A stretch of DNA of 15,218 bases from Nitrososphaera sp. (GTDB taxonomy: Archaea; Thermoproteota; Nitrososphaeria; Nitrososphaerales; Nitrososphaeraceae). Position numbers and translations under genes: made by a program. Positions 8,201 to 14,334 of the stretch are shown here, one piece after another. The notes beneath the pieces were generated by a model. That model had not been told where the DNA came from. It ran no database searches and was given only the letters and a program-made list of their open reading frames with translations. The stretch is from NCBI GenBank assembly GCA_025450475.1, contig JANWHJ010000064.1:1-15218 (forward strand), written 5' to 3'. Position 1 is the stretch's first letter, and the number at the start of each line of letters is the position of its first letter.

Positions 8201-8258
8201 GTCTCAGTAGAACCAGAACATGAACCTTCTGCCAATGTTCGCAGTCAGCCCGAGGCAT
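8193..8258 (-). CDS. Candidate Val/Leu-rich leader peptide of the ilvB operon
   Basis: A 21-codon ORF starts with ATG at 8258-8256 and ends with TAG at 8195-8193, 52 bp before the ilvB start. Its last ten residues are VHVLVLLRLA: seven of the nine residues before the final Ala are Val or Leu, the end products of the operon. The best upstream TATA box (8282-8289) is centred about 27 bp before the ATG, so transcription would begin at or next to this ATG and the ORF would be read as a leaderless message. The stop codon forms the loop of a perfect 5-bp hairpin. Together these resemble bacterial attenuation leaders, but no such system is established for this archaeal group, and a 21-codon ORF can arise by chance. 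Confidence 0.4.
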   Translation of the reverse strand: MPRADCEHWQKVHVLVLLRLA

Positions 8259-8276
8259 TTTATTAAGTTGTAGTGA

Positions 8277-8290
8277 TATAATTTATAAAG
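8277..8290 (-). promoter_or_regulatory. TATA box of the ilvB operon
   Basis: On the minus strand the sequence CTTTATAAATTATA contains the strong archaeal TATA-like TTTATAAA (8289-8282). Its centre is about 27 bp from the leader-ORF ATG and about 145 bp from the ilvB ATG, so the operon would carry a ~120-nt transcribed region before ilvB. No comparable box lies 23-30 bp before the ilvB ATG. Confidence 0.6.
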
Positions 8291-8385
8291 ATAACGTTTG
8301 TGGAGCCGTATGATTCTCATGGGTTCCAGGTTTTCTCGCTGATAATTGCACACTAATTCTTGGACTTGCAGGCAAGGTTGATCCA

Positions 8386-8709
8386 TCAAATGCGACCGGG
8401 ATTGTTATGATCTAGTTCACTGGTTCCCTTCCAGCCCATCTTCCTCGCCCCTGCTTGCCACGATTTGGCACCAGCTTCAGTAGTGAAATCTTCGAGAAAT
8501 ACTTCATTCATTGAAGCTCCTATGTTAAATGGACTTCTCCACAGATTCAACTTTGCATCCTTGTGGCGCGTCTTGATGTGGTCGTTTACGGACATACGAT
8601 GTTCTGTACTAGTCTTGTAGTCTTTTGCAATTATGTAGTGCCCGCAAACGCCACAGTAGACGACAATAGCAACAATCGGCTTAGCTTCTTTGCCTGTCAT
8701 TTTTTTCAT
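8386..8709 (-). CDS. Small C2H2-like zinc-binding protein, function unknown
   Basis: The 107-aa product has Cys19-x2-Cys22 (YCGVCGH) followed by His44 and His49 (NDHIKTRHKD), a C2H2-like spacing with a 21-residue linker, plausible for one zinc finger. The rest (SPFNIGASMNEVFLEDFTTEAGAKSWQAGARKMGW) is hydrophilic with no membrane segment. It could bind nucleic acid or protein; nothing in the context decides. ATG at 8709 follows a TATA-like CTTAAATA at 8753-8746, which would give a leader of about 15 nt; a second ATG at 8700 is possible. I do not recognise a named family. Confidence 0.65.
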   Translation of the reverse strand: MKKMTGKEAKPIVAIVVYCGVCGHYIIAKDYKTSTEHRMSVNDHIKTRHKDAKLNLWRSPFNIGASMNEVFLEDFTTEAGAKSWQAGARKMGWKGTSELDHNNPGRI

Positions 8710-8745
8710 TTATTTCCTACTATAGACCATTTTTGTCGTGCGTCC

Positions 8746-8753
8746 TATTTAAG
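8746..8753. promoter_or_regulatory. TATA-like element between divergent genes
   Basis: TATTTAAG on the plus strand (CTTAAATA on minus) is the only AT-rich box in the 89-bp gap between the zinc-finger gene (minus, starts 8709) and the SnoaL-like gene (plus, starts 8799). Spacing to both starts (about 40 and 50 bp) allows short leaders in both directions. Confidence 0.4.
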
Positions 8754-8798
8754 TCACCAAAACAGGAAGAACTATGAAGATTCGTTCGCCAGGATCCA

Positions 8799-9218
8799 AT
8801 GAATCTTGCAAAGATGACGGATTCAGCTAAGATACGGGACATCATTTACAATTATTTTGAGCTTGCCAAGACCAAGGAGATAGAAAAGATAGCGGAGTTT
8901 CTTGACTCGAGCTTTACAAAGTTCGACGACTCGCCACCCTATGACCGGCGCGATTTTGAGCGTGCGCTGATGCTAGAGCAGCTCCAATTTGCCAGCCTTT
9001 CTGATTAAGACTTCAAGATTGAAAATTTCAAGACTGAAGTCGCGGGTGACTCCGCCGTCGCTGCGTTTGCGCTGCAAGTCACCGGCATGATCGTCGACGA
9101 TTACAGCTTCCGCGGCACGACCATTGACAGTAGGTCAAGGGCGATGATCGTCTTGCAAAAAGGCAAGAATGGCCAATGGAAGTTGGTCCACCAGCATCTG
9201 TCAAAAACGCCAGGCTAG
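8799..9218 (+). pseudogene. SnoaL/NTF2-like fold protein interrupted by one in-frame TAA
   Basis: Translated through, the frame gives a 139-codon protein of the usual length of a single NTF2/SnoaL-like cone domain. The N-terminal half has IRDIIYNYFELAKTKEIEKIAEFLD and LMLEQLQFASLSD; the C-terminal half has VAGDSAVAAFALQV, DDYSFRGTTIDSRSRAMIVLQK and a typical ending WKLVHQHLSK. The only defect is TAA at 9006-9008 (codon 70); the reading frame continues without shift to TAG at 9216-9218. A Tyr codon (TAT or TAC) one change away would fit the strand at that position. The gene is thus either a very recent pseudogene, a sequencing error, or a read-through case. NTF2-like domains bind small ligands or act as enzymes; no specific role can be assigned. 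The stop overlaps the stop of the convergent aldolase gene in CTAG. Confidence 0.7.
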
Positions 9219-10060
9219 TCGAATGACCCTGACTGACTAACTGCCTTCAGGATCTTGGTCTCTTTCGGCTGCGGCACCTTTTCCTTTTCCTTCAGTAGGA
9301 TGCCGTATGCTTCCTTTGCATCGACGTTCTTGTGGATCACTGCGCGCACCGCCTTAATCATTGGCACAGGATGATCGGACTGCCAGATGTTCCTTCCCAT
9401 GTCTACACCTGCGGCGCCATGCGTTATCGAGTCGTGAGCCAGTTTCAGCGCGTCCAGCTCGGGAAGCTTTTTGCCGCCCGCAACTATGAGAGGCACTGGG
9501 CACCCATCAACTACCTGCTCAAAGTTGTCACAATAGTACGTCTTTACAATGTGCGCACCAAGCTCTGCAGCAACTCTGCACGCAAGCCCCAGGTAGCGGG
9601 CATCGCGGCCCATCTCCTTGCCCACTGCAGTGACTGCCAAGACAGGAATGCCATGTTTCTCGCCTTCGTCCACCAGCTTCGCAAGGTTCGCAAGTGTCTG
9701 GTGCTCGTACTTGCTCCCAACAAATATCGAAAGTGCAAGACAGGCCGCGTTCAGCCTGATCGCTTCTTCTATCGATACGGTGATAGTCTCGTTTGACAAG
9801 TCCTCGCCGACGATGCTCGTCCCGCCGGAAACGCGAAGAACGATAGGCACGTTATTTGCCGGGTCGACCGACGTCCTTAGGACGCCGCGGGTGAGCATAA
9901 GAGAATCGGCATAGGGCAAGAGCGGTGCTATGGTCCTCCTCGGGACCTCCAGACGCTCTGTTGGCCCAAGAAAGTAGCCGTGGTCAACCGCAAGCATGAG
10001 GCAACGGCTGTCGTCGGGTCGGATTATCCTGGACAGTCTGTTTTTCATTCCCCAGTCCAT
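9215..10060 (-). CDS. LsrF-like class I aldolase/thiolase (DeoC/LacD superfamily)
   Basis: The protein strongly resembles E. coli LsrF, which transfers an acetyl group from 3-hydroxy-5-phosphonooxypentane-2,4-dione to CoA. Shared blocks include DWGMKNRLSRI, LAVDHGYFLGPTERLE (Asp26, His27), VGSKYEHQ, AVGKEMGRDARYLGLA, the Schiff-base lysine in IVKTYY (Lys173), GCPVPLIVAGGKKLPE and GVDMGRNIWQSDHPV. The same superfamily includes archaeal fructose-bisphosphate aldolase and 2-amino-3,7-dideoxy-heptulosonate synthase, so the substrate is not settled. The start MDWGMK at 10060 gives 281 aa and follows a TATA-like box by about 30 bp; the frame stays open upstream to 10156, but that extension crosses the promoter and the adh stop. 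It ends sharing CTAG with the SnoaL-like gene. A distinct C-terminal tail (about residues 262-281) extends past the family core. Confidence 0.85.
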   Translation of the reverse strand: MDWGMKNRLSRIIRPDDSRCLMLAVDHGYFLGPTERLEVPRRTIAPLLPYADSLMLTRGVLRTSVDPANNVPIVLRVSGGTSIVGEDLSNETITVSIEEAIRLNAACLALSIFVGSKYEHQTLANLAKLVDEGEKHGIPVLAVTAVGKEMGRDARYLGLACRVAAELGAHIVKTYYCDNFEQVVDGCPVPLIVAGGKKLPELDALKLAHDSITHGAAGVDMGRNIWQSDHPVPMIKAVRAVIHKNVDAKEAYGILLKEKEKVPQPKETKILKAVSQSGSFD

Positions 10061-10087
10061 ATGATCAAAGTCACACAGGCTATTTTT

Positions 10088-10097
10088 AATATAAATA
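10088..10097 (-). promoter_or_regulatory. TATA box of the LsrF-like gene
   Basis: TATTTATATT on the minus strand is centred about 33 bp before the ATG at 10060, in the 41-bp gap behind the dehydrogenase gene. The aldolase can therefore be transcribed on its own, with a leader of only a few bases, besides any read-through. Confidence 0.5.
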
Positions 10098-10101
10098 GTT
10101 T

Positions 10102-11139
10102 CTATGAGTCTGTCGTTATGATAACTTTCATGGCGTCCTTGGCCTCGTGGGCGCATTTTATCGCTTCTGCCGCCTTGCTAATGTCAAACCGATGGGTGAT
10201 GAGCGATGCCATGTCTGCCTTTTTTTTAGCGATCATCTTGAGGGCCTCGTTTGTTTCAATTTCAGATGCGGCGTAGCTTGGAATGATCAAATGTTCGCTG
10301 GAATAGAGCTCGCTCAAGTCGTACGACATCTGCGAGCCTTTCGGCGGAACTCCAAATAGGATTATGTTGCCTCCCTTTCGTGTCAGTTCAAATGACTGGA
10401 GCAGCGCCTTCATGTTGCCAGTGGCCACGACGCAAACGTCGACGCCCCTCTCCGCTGTTGCAGTCTTGATCCTTGCTGCCAAGTCCTGATCAGAGGCCGA
10501 GTTGAACGTCTCCACTCCGTACTTGCCTGCAAACTTCAACCGGAAATCGTTGATGTCTATTACGAATACCTTGCGCGCTCCGTACGCCTGAGCCAAGAGC
10601 ACATGCATCAACCCCGCCGGGCCGGCTCCAAGCACTGCAACATCATCGCCCTTTTGAAAGTTGCTCTTGTTCCACGCCCTGATACAACACGCAAGTGGTT
10701 CGATTAACGATGCTTCGTCATAGCTAACGATGTCGGGCAGTTTTATCAGGCCGCCCCTTGACACGTTCCACTGAGGCACCAGGAACTGCTCCGCAAGGCC
10801 GCAAGGGCTGATGTTGCTGGTCTGATAAGCGGGACACATCGTGTGGTCGCCGTGTCCGCAGTAGTGGCACGAGTAGCACGCAACGTGGTGATGAATGAAA
10901 ACGCGATCGCCGGGGGCAAAGTCCTTGATAGACTTGCCGATCGCCACGACTTCTCCTGCCGGCTCGTGCCCGAGCCTGCCGGATGACATGCCGTACTTGC
11001 CGTAGATCTTTTCCAGGTCGGAGCCGCATAGCCCACATGCCCGCATTCTTACCAGCACGTCGCCGGTACTTGCCATGTCTGGTACCCTGACGTCGTCGAC
11101 TGAAACAACACTGTGTCCTTTTACAAAGACCGCCTTCAT
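10102..11139 (-). CDS. Zinc-dependent medium-chain alcohol/polyol dehydrogenase
   Basis: A 345-aa MDR-family oxidoreductase. The GroES-like N-terminal domain has the catalytic zinc site Cys38 in ACGLCGSD with His58 and Glu59 in LGHEPAGE, and a structural zinc site Cys88, 91, 94 and 102 in CYSCHYCGHGDHTMC. The Rossmann domain has VLGAGPAGLMHVLLAQ and an acidic residue in VIDIND at the end of the second strand, favouring NAD(H) over NADP(H). Overall it resembles threonine and sorbitol dehydrogenases more than simple alcohol dehydrogenases, but the substrate cannot be read from the sequence. It lies 41 bp upstream of the LsrF-like gene on the same strand, suggesting a shared carbohydrate or dicarbonyl pathway. 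ATG start; a TATA-like box TTTATATC (11170-11163) lies about 27 bp upstream, predicting a leaderless message. Confidence 0.9.
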   Translation of the reverse strand: MKAVFVKGHSVVSVDDVRVPDMASTGDVLVRMRACGLCGSDLEKIYGKYGMSSGRLGHEPAGEVVAIGKSIKDFAPGDRVFIHHHVACYSCHYCGHGDHTMCPAYQTSNISPCGLAEQFLVPQWNVSRGGLIKLPDIVSYDEASLIEPLACCIRAWNKSNFQKGDDVAVLGAGPAGLMHVLLAQAYGARKVFVIDINDFRLKFAGKYGVETFNSASDQDLAARIKTATAERGVDVCVVATGNMKALLQSFELTRKGGNIILFGVPPKGSQMSYDLSELYSSEHLIIPSYAASEIETNEALKMIAKKKADMASLITHRFDISKAAEAIKCAHEAKDAMKVIITTDS

Positions 11140-11162
11140 CTTTTTTTCATCTGTTTGTGTCT

Positions 11163-11170
11163 GATATAAA
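11163..11170 (-). promoter_or_regulatory. TATA box of the dehydrogenase gene
   Basis: TTTATATC on the minus strand is centred about 27 bp before the ATG at 11139, the spacing expected of an archaeal promoter for a leaderless transcript. Confidence 0.55.
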
Positions 11171-11190
11171 CAGTAGGCGGTACTAAGAAC

Positions 11191-11202
11191 CTTTATATAA
11201 TA
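11191..11202 (+). promoter_or_regulatory. TATA box of the COG2522-type regulator gene
   Basis: CTTTATATAATA lies about 34 bp before the ATG at 11231 and back-to-back with the dehydrogenase promoter in a 91-bp divergent gap. A transcript would start 8-10 nt before the ATG. Confidence 0.55.
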
Positions 11203-11230
11203 AAAAGCAAGATTGAATTGTTAGTTTCAA

Positions 11231-11635
11231 ATGCTCCTACCTTCAGAGATTGAAGCAAAGTCTCTCATTCCCGCAGTCAGGGCAATCCTTGCAAAAAAGC
11301 TGATTAGGGAATATTCTCTAAAAGAAGAGGACGTTGCGAGGGTGCTGGGAATAACGCAGGCTGCGGTCAGTAACTATGTTAGGGGCACAAGGGGAGACGT
11401 CGAGCTCATTTCGAAACTCGAATCTGTAAGGGAAGTCATGCGCATGATCGATGACATAGCCAAGGATCTATCGACAAACAAGGCATATACCCCAAGCACG
11501 CTGGCAAAGTTCGTCGGCCTCTGCAACTACATGCGCTACACACTCATCATTTGCGACGTGCACCATAGTATCGAGTCAAATATTGATGAGCAAGTATGTG
11601 AGCAGTGCCGTGGCACGCTCGTCCGCGAGCACTGA
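11231..11635 (+). CDS. XRE-type helix-turn-helix regulator with C-terminal cysteine cluster (COG2522-like)
   Basis: The 134-aa protein opens with LLPSEIEAKSLIPAVRAILAKKL and a helix-turn-helix at about residues 28-52 (EDVARVLGITQAAVSNYVRG). The C-terminal third has Cys98, Cys108, His111/His112 and the pair Cys123/Cys126 (VCEQC), a pattern that fits zinc or an iron-sulfur cluster. This layout matches the archaeal predicted regulators of COG2522. The DNA target is unknown. It is divergent from the dehydrogenase/aldolase pair, with back-to-back promoters, so control of that pair or of itself is an inference from position. Confidence 0.8.
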   Translation: MLLPSEIEAKSLIPAVRAILAKKLIREYSLKEEDVARVLGITQAAVSNYVRGTRGDVELISKLESVREVMRMIDDIAKDLSTNKAYTPSTLAKFVGLCNYMRYTLIICDVHHSIESNIDEQVCEQCRGTLVREH

Positions 11636-11690
11636 TTTTCAGACAAGACAGTTCAAGCTATTAATAATCCGAGCCAGACAGGAATTGTAT

Positions 11691-11921
11691 ATGACGGAAG
11701 GCGGGGGAAAGCAGCGGATAAACGGCGAAACTATCACTGGCATCGCGCTTGTTTTGATGGCACTTTTGTTCCTGTGGGCAGGTACGCAAAACCCGGTCTG
11801 GGCTCGCATCATGTTGGCGGACTACCTCATCCTTGCTATAGGCGTGGGGTTTATCATCGTTGGCGGCATGGCCATACGCAGGACGAATCAGCCACCCTCC
11901 GAGCGCAAAAGCCACTACTAG
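11691..11921 (+). CDS. Small membrane protein with two transmembrane helices, function unknown
   Basis: The 76-aa product has a short hydrophilic N-terminus, hydrophobic segments at about residues 15-32 (ITGIALVLMALLFLWAG) and 41-62 (YLILAIGVGFIIVGGMAI), and a basic C-terminus (RRTNQPPSERKSHY). I chose ATG at 11691 because a TATA-like CTATTAATAA (11658-11667) is centred about 28 bp upstream, predicting a leaderless transcript. An upstream ATG at 11583 in the same frame would lie inside the preceding gene. No family recognised; it sits between two regulator genes on the same strand. Confidence 0.65.
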   Translation: MTEGGGKQRINGETITGIALVLMALLFLWAGTQNPVWARIMLADYLILAIGVGFIIVGGMAIRRTNQPPSERKSHY

Positions 11922-11925
11922 ATGG

Positions 11926-11940
11926 AATGTTTAAAACATT
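11926..11940 (+). promoter_or_regulatory. Palindrome overlapping the TATA box of the winged-helix regulator gene
   Basis: AATGTTTAAAACATT is a perfect inverted repeat with 7-bp arms around one base, and its TTTAAA centre is placed about 28 bp before the ATG at 11961. The promoter box and the palindrome coincide, as expected of an operator where a dimeric repressor would block TBP; autoregulation by the adjacent regulator is an inference. Confidence 0.5.
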
Positions 11941-11960
11941 GTCAGAACTGATGCAAGAGC

Positions 11961-12785
11961 ATGCCGTCCGTTGACGACGCCATAGAGGCGTTTTCAAATA
12001 CTGAAAAGACGTTCTTTGAGCTGGCTAGCGAGCAGAGGCTGGCCATAATATTTCAGTTATACAAAATGAATGCCAAGATATCTCACATAGCCAAGGACTT
12101 GGGGATAACGATGCAGGAGGCGCATCGGAACGTTAACCGCCTGCAGGACGCCGGCTTCATAGAGAAGAATCCGGAGGGCGTATTTTCGCTAACAACTTTT
12201 GGCAAAACGATAATCAAACAGATCCCAACTTTCAACTATCTTTCAAAACACAAGGAGTATTTTTCAGAACATGTGCTCGGAGAGCTCCCGATAAAATTCA
12301 TAATGCGCCTTGGTGCGCTTGACAAATGCGAATACATCAAAGGCGTGGTAGCGATACTGGAACGATGGAAGGACATTTATCGCGAAGCCGATCAGTACAT
12401 CTATGAAATCGTGCCACAGGTACCTATGGATTTGATCGAGCCAGCAGTAACCCGCGTAAAGGAAAAGGGCGTGAAATACACCTATGTCTTCCCAAAGGAT
12501 GTCATCATACCAAAAGGCAGAAAGGACCTTCTGAAAAAGCTTGGCCACAGTGAGCTATTGAGCAAGGGCTCGATAGAGCGCAGGATGGTCGAAAGCGTGC
12601 AGGTGGCAGTCATACTGAACGAAAAGCAGGCGATTGTTCTGTTCCCAACACAAAAGGGCGAGACTGACATGAACGTGATATTCCATAGCTCTGATCCCGT
12701 TTTTCACGAGTGGTGCCTTGACTACTTCCGCTACCGGTGGTATGGTTCTGAAATCTTCGACGAAACCCAGCTGAAAGAAGTCTAG
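11961..12785 (+). CDS. Winged-helix transcriptional regulator, FilR1/DUF1724-like
   Basis: The 274-aa protein has an N-terminal winged helix (about residues 15-75): FFELASEQRLAIIFQLYK, then KISHIAKDLGITMQEAHRNVNRLQDAGFIEK with a wing GVFSLTTFGKTI. The large C-terminal part (about 95-270) includes LGALDKCEYIKGVVAILERWKDIYREAD and AVILNEKQAIVLFPTQKGETDMNVIFHSSDPVFHEWCLDYFRYRW, resembling the effector region of archaeal ArsR-like regulators of the FilR1/DUF1724 group. Signal and targets are unknown. ATG start, probably leaderless from the TATA box inside the palindrome at 11926-11940. The gene ends in CTAGCTAG and is convergent with the TRAM gene. Confidence 0.8.
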   Translation: MPSVDDAIEAFSNTEKTFFELASEQRLAIIFQLYKMNAKISHIAKDLGITMQEAHRNVNRLQDAGFIEKNPEGVFSLTTFGKTIIKQIPTFNYLSKHKEYFSEHVLGELPIKFIMRLGALDKCEYIKGVVAILERWKDIYREADQYIYEIVPQVPMDLIEPAVTRVKEKGVKYTYVFPKDVIIPKGRKDLLKKLGHSELLSKGSIERRMVESVQVAVILNEKQAIVLFPTQKGETDMNVIFHSSDPVFHEWCLDYFRYRWYGSEIFDETQLKEV

Positions 12786-12892
12786 CTAGATCGAGAAATC
12801 CAAAGAAATGATTCCGGATGAACGGCAACCAACGAATGCCTGCCTGACTAAGAAACAAGCCCAAAGCTTATTCATTGATATTCTCTAACTAA

Positions 12893-13252
12893 TTAGCCCG
12901 TTGGAGGTTGTTCTCCTTCTTCACTCTTGTAGTCCTGTAAGACTGGCTTCTCTTGTTCACTGACTGACGGGGCTACTTGTTTTGGATCAGTCTTCAGTTC
13001 TGGTTGTGAGGCAGATCCACCCGCTACTTTTTCAGCCGTAGCAAATCTTGCACCTACATTCGTTACTCTGATCTTTATCTTCTCGCCTACCCTTGCGCCC
13101 TTCACAAATATTATGAATCCTTGGACTCTTGCAATACCGTCGCCTTGTCTTGCTATCTCTACGATCTGGACGTCGTATTCTTTTCCAGTTTCTACCGGTT
13201 TTGGGCCACCAAATCCTCCACCGCCACCATATCCTCTTCCGCCGTATGACAT
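12893..13252 (-). CDS. TRAM-domain RNA-binding protein
   Basis: The 119-aa protein has a Gly/Tyr-rich N-terminus (residues 1-16, MSYGGRGYGGGGGFGG), a single TRAM domain (about 18-76: GKEYDVQIVEIARQGDGIAR, GFIIFVKGARVGEKIKIRV, ARFATAEKV) and a polar, mostly acidic low-complexity tail (77-119). Stand-alone TRAM proteins are common and often abundant in archaea and are thought to act as RNA chaperones in the manner of cold-shock proteins. The disordered Gly-rich head and long tail are additions to the minimal ~70-aa form. The start ATG lies about 30 bp after a weak AT-rich box (TTCTTATTAG, around 13278-13287). Convergent with the winged-helix regulator; the 107-bp gap between them holds no other gene. 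Confidence 0.88.
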   Translation of the reverse strand: MSYGGRGYGGGGGFGGPKPVETGKEYDVQIVEIARQGDGIARVQGFIIFVKGARVGEKIKIRVTNVGARFATAEKVAGGSASQPELKTDPKQVAPSVSEQEKPVLQDYKSEEGEQPPTG

Positions 13253-13567
13253 TCTGAAACTTGTCTTGCAATAGTCCTAATAAGAACGCTGCAAGTGCGA
13301 CTACCGCATCGAAGTAAATGTTCTTGAACAAATGAAGTGGAGTCGCCAGCTAAACTCAAATGCAATCAGAATGAAGGATTATTTGCAGTGTTATTGTTAG
13401 TGACGATAACATAGAAGGAATACTATACATCATCATAAGTATGTATGTTAATAATGCGCATCGACACTTGGTTGCCGTCCAGTTCGTTCGATATCGCTGC
13501 GAAGATTAGCACCGCAACATCGTTCATGATTGCATGAAACAAGGACGTATGATGATATTCAGTAAGA
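13253..13567. other. Intergenic region between the TRAM gene and rpoK
   Basis: 315 bp without a convincing gene. On the right-hand (TRAM) side it holds the TRAM promoter. A 9-bp hairpin lies at 13389-13411, and an 11-of-12 inverted repeat (13429-13440 with 13546-13557) encloses about 105 bp. Short ORFs of 9 and 22 codons are present but have no promoter or coding signature. No tRNA or box C/D RNA was recognised with confidence. Confidence 0.5.
13389..13411. repeat. 9-bp hairpin downstream of rpoK
   Basis: TGTTATTGT pairs with ACGATAACA around a 5-nt loop (TAGTG); eight Watson-Crick pairs and one T.G pair on the plus strand. It lies 157 bp beyond the rpoK stop on the rpoK transcript side and could stabilise an mRNA end or be part of a small RNA. 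Confidence 0.35.
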
Positions 13568-14029
13568 TTACTTCATCCAATCTGTCGGGATGTCCTGATA
13601 CATACCGTTTGGTAGTATACGCCTAATAGATATCGGGAGCGCCTTCTGCTCTATCTCTGCCACAGCCAACATGATCGAGCTGGTGGCCTTCTCCGGGGTC
13701 TTGATCAGCGGCGGCGCACCAACGGAAAGCTGGAGCGCCCTTGAACCGGTTATCCTTGCCTTCTCAAAGCGCGTGAGCCATTGCGGGCCAATGAGCACCT
13801 TATTGCCCTGGGGCGCGATCTCTCTCAGCTCATATTCGAATTCAGGATAAGTGACGACCTCGTCGGCAGGACGCGAGGATTTTTTGGACGCGATAATCTC
13901 CTGTACCTGCTTTCTCGAAGCAGCCCCCTTTTTGTTCTTCTTCATGCTGGCTTTCTTGGCAGGCTTGACTTTGGTTACTGGAAGCTTTTTGGGTGCAGCA
14001 TGTTTTTTCAATGTATGTTTCACTACCAA
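13568..14029 (-). CDS. rpoK: DNA-directed RNA polymerase subunit K (Rpb6/omega homologue)
   Basis: RpoK helps assemble RNA polymerase by clamping the largest subunit. The family core is at residues 85-140: LTRFEKARITGSRALQLSVGAPPLI, then AVAEIEQKALPISIRRILPNG, closely matching archaeal RpoK. Archaeal RpoK is often only 55-100 aa; here an 80-residue N-terminal extension precedes it. Its first 40 residues are Lys/Ala/Pro-rich and probably disordered; the next part (EVVTYPEFEYELREIAPQG) resembles the acidic strand region seen before the core in eukaryotic Rpb6. The start is TTG at 14029, with GTG at 14023 as alternative; a TATA-like ATTTAATTA about 31 bp upstream supports a nearly leaderless transcript from here. 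Confidence 0.88.
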   Translation of the reverse strand: MVVKHTLKKHAAPKKLPVTKVKPAKKASMKKNKKGAASRKQVQEIIASKKSSRPADEVVTYPEFEYELREIAPQGNKVLIGPQWLTRFEKARITGSRALQLSVGAPPLIKTPEKATSSIMLAVAEIEQKALPISIRRILPNGMYQDIPTDWMK

Positions 14030-14054
14030 GAATAATGGGAAAAATCATGGATAT

Positions 14055-14064
14055 CTAATTAAAT
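14055..14064 (-). promoter_or_regulatory. TATA box of rpoK
   Basis: On the minus strand the AT-rich ATTTAATTAG is centred about 31 bp before the TTG start, predicting a leader of 4 nt or fewer if TTG is used and about 10 nt if GTG 14023 is used. Confidence 0.5.
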
Positions 14065-14334
14065 GTTTGCCCTAATTTGTTAAAATCTACGATGGGGACA
14101 TATTATTCTGACATCAATGTAATGCATAATCTTCTATTTATGTGTCGCGGGCATTGAGGGGCATCGATCCTTTTCACGTATTTGTGCTGCATTTGACGCT
14201 GCGTATTCTCGGCTCGCGTCAGATTCATCTACTCCTTGTACGACTAGGTCCTGTGTATGGACCATCGGTAAGGCTGAACGGGTATTCTTCTTAAGGAGAA
14301 ACGTTTTCATTAGATCGCAGGATAATCGATCGCC
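14065..14334. other. Intergenic region between divergent rpoK and the cyclophilin-like gene
   Basis: With the rpoK promoter the gene-free gap is 305 bp. On plus, a weak TATA-like TTCTTAAGG (14287-14295) lies about 44 bp before the GTG of the cyclophilin-like gene, and a TTCTATTTATG box (around 14131-14141) lies further up. A small hairpin GGTCC/GGACC with a 7-nt loop is at 14247-14263. No ORF of convincing quality or RNA gene seen. Confidence 0.4.

Noticed and set aside
8204..8389. A 61-codon minus-strand frame upstream of ilvB
   Set aside because: No promoter, no family features and it crosses the predicted operon promoter; the 21-codon leader ORF in another frame fits the promoter better.
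1599..9008. Genome-wide recoding of TAA as sense, suggested by in-frame TAA in both carB and the SnoaL-like gene
   Set aside because: TAA is the natural terminator of ilvB, rpoK and the TRAM gene at exactly the expected protein ends, and the carB TAA lies in an insertion absent from the family, so the two cases have different causes.
10061..10156. A 32-codon N-terminal extension of the LsrF-like gene
   Set aside because: It would begin inside the dehydrogenase gene and run across the predicted TATA box; the family-like sequence begins at MDWGMK.
13550..13597. A possible box C/D RNA (ATGATGA at 13550-13556, CTGA near 13594)
   Set aside because: The second box lies inside the rpoK coding end, internal C'/D' boxes and a terminal stem are missing, and such short motifs occur often by chance.
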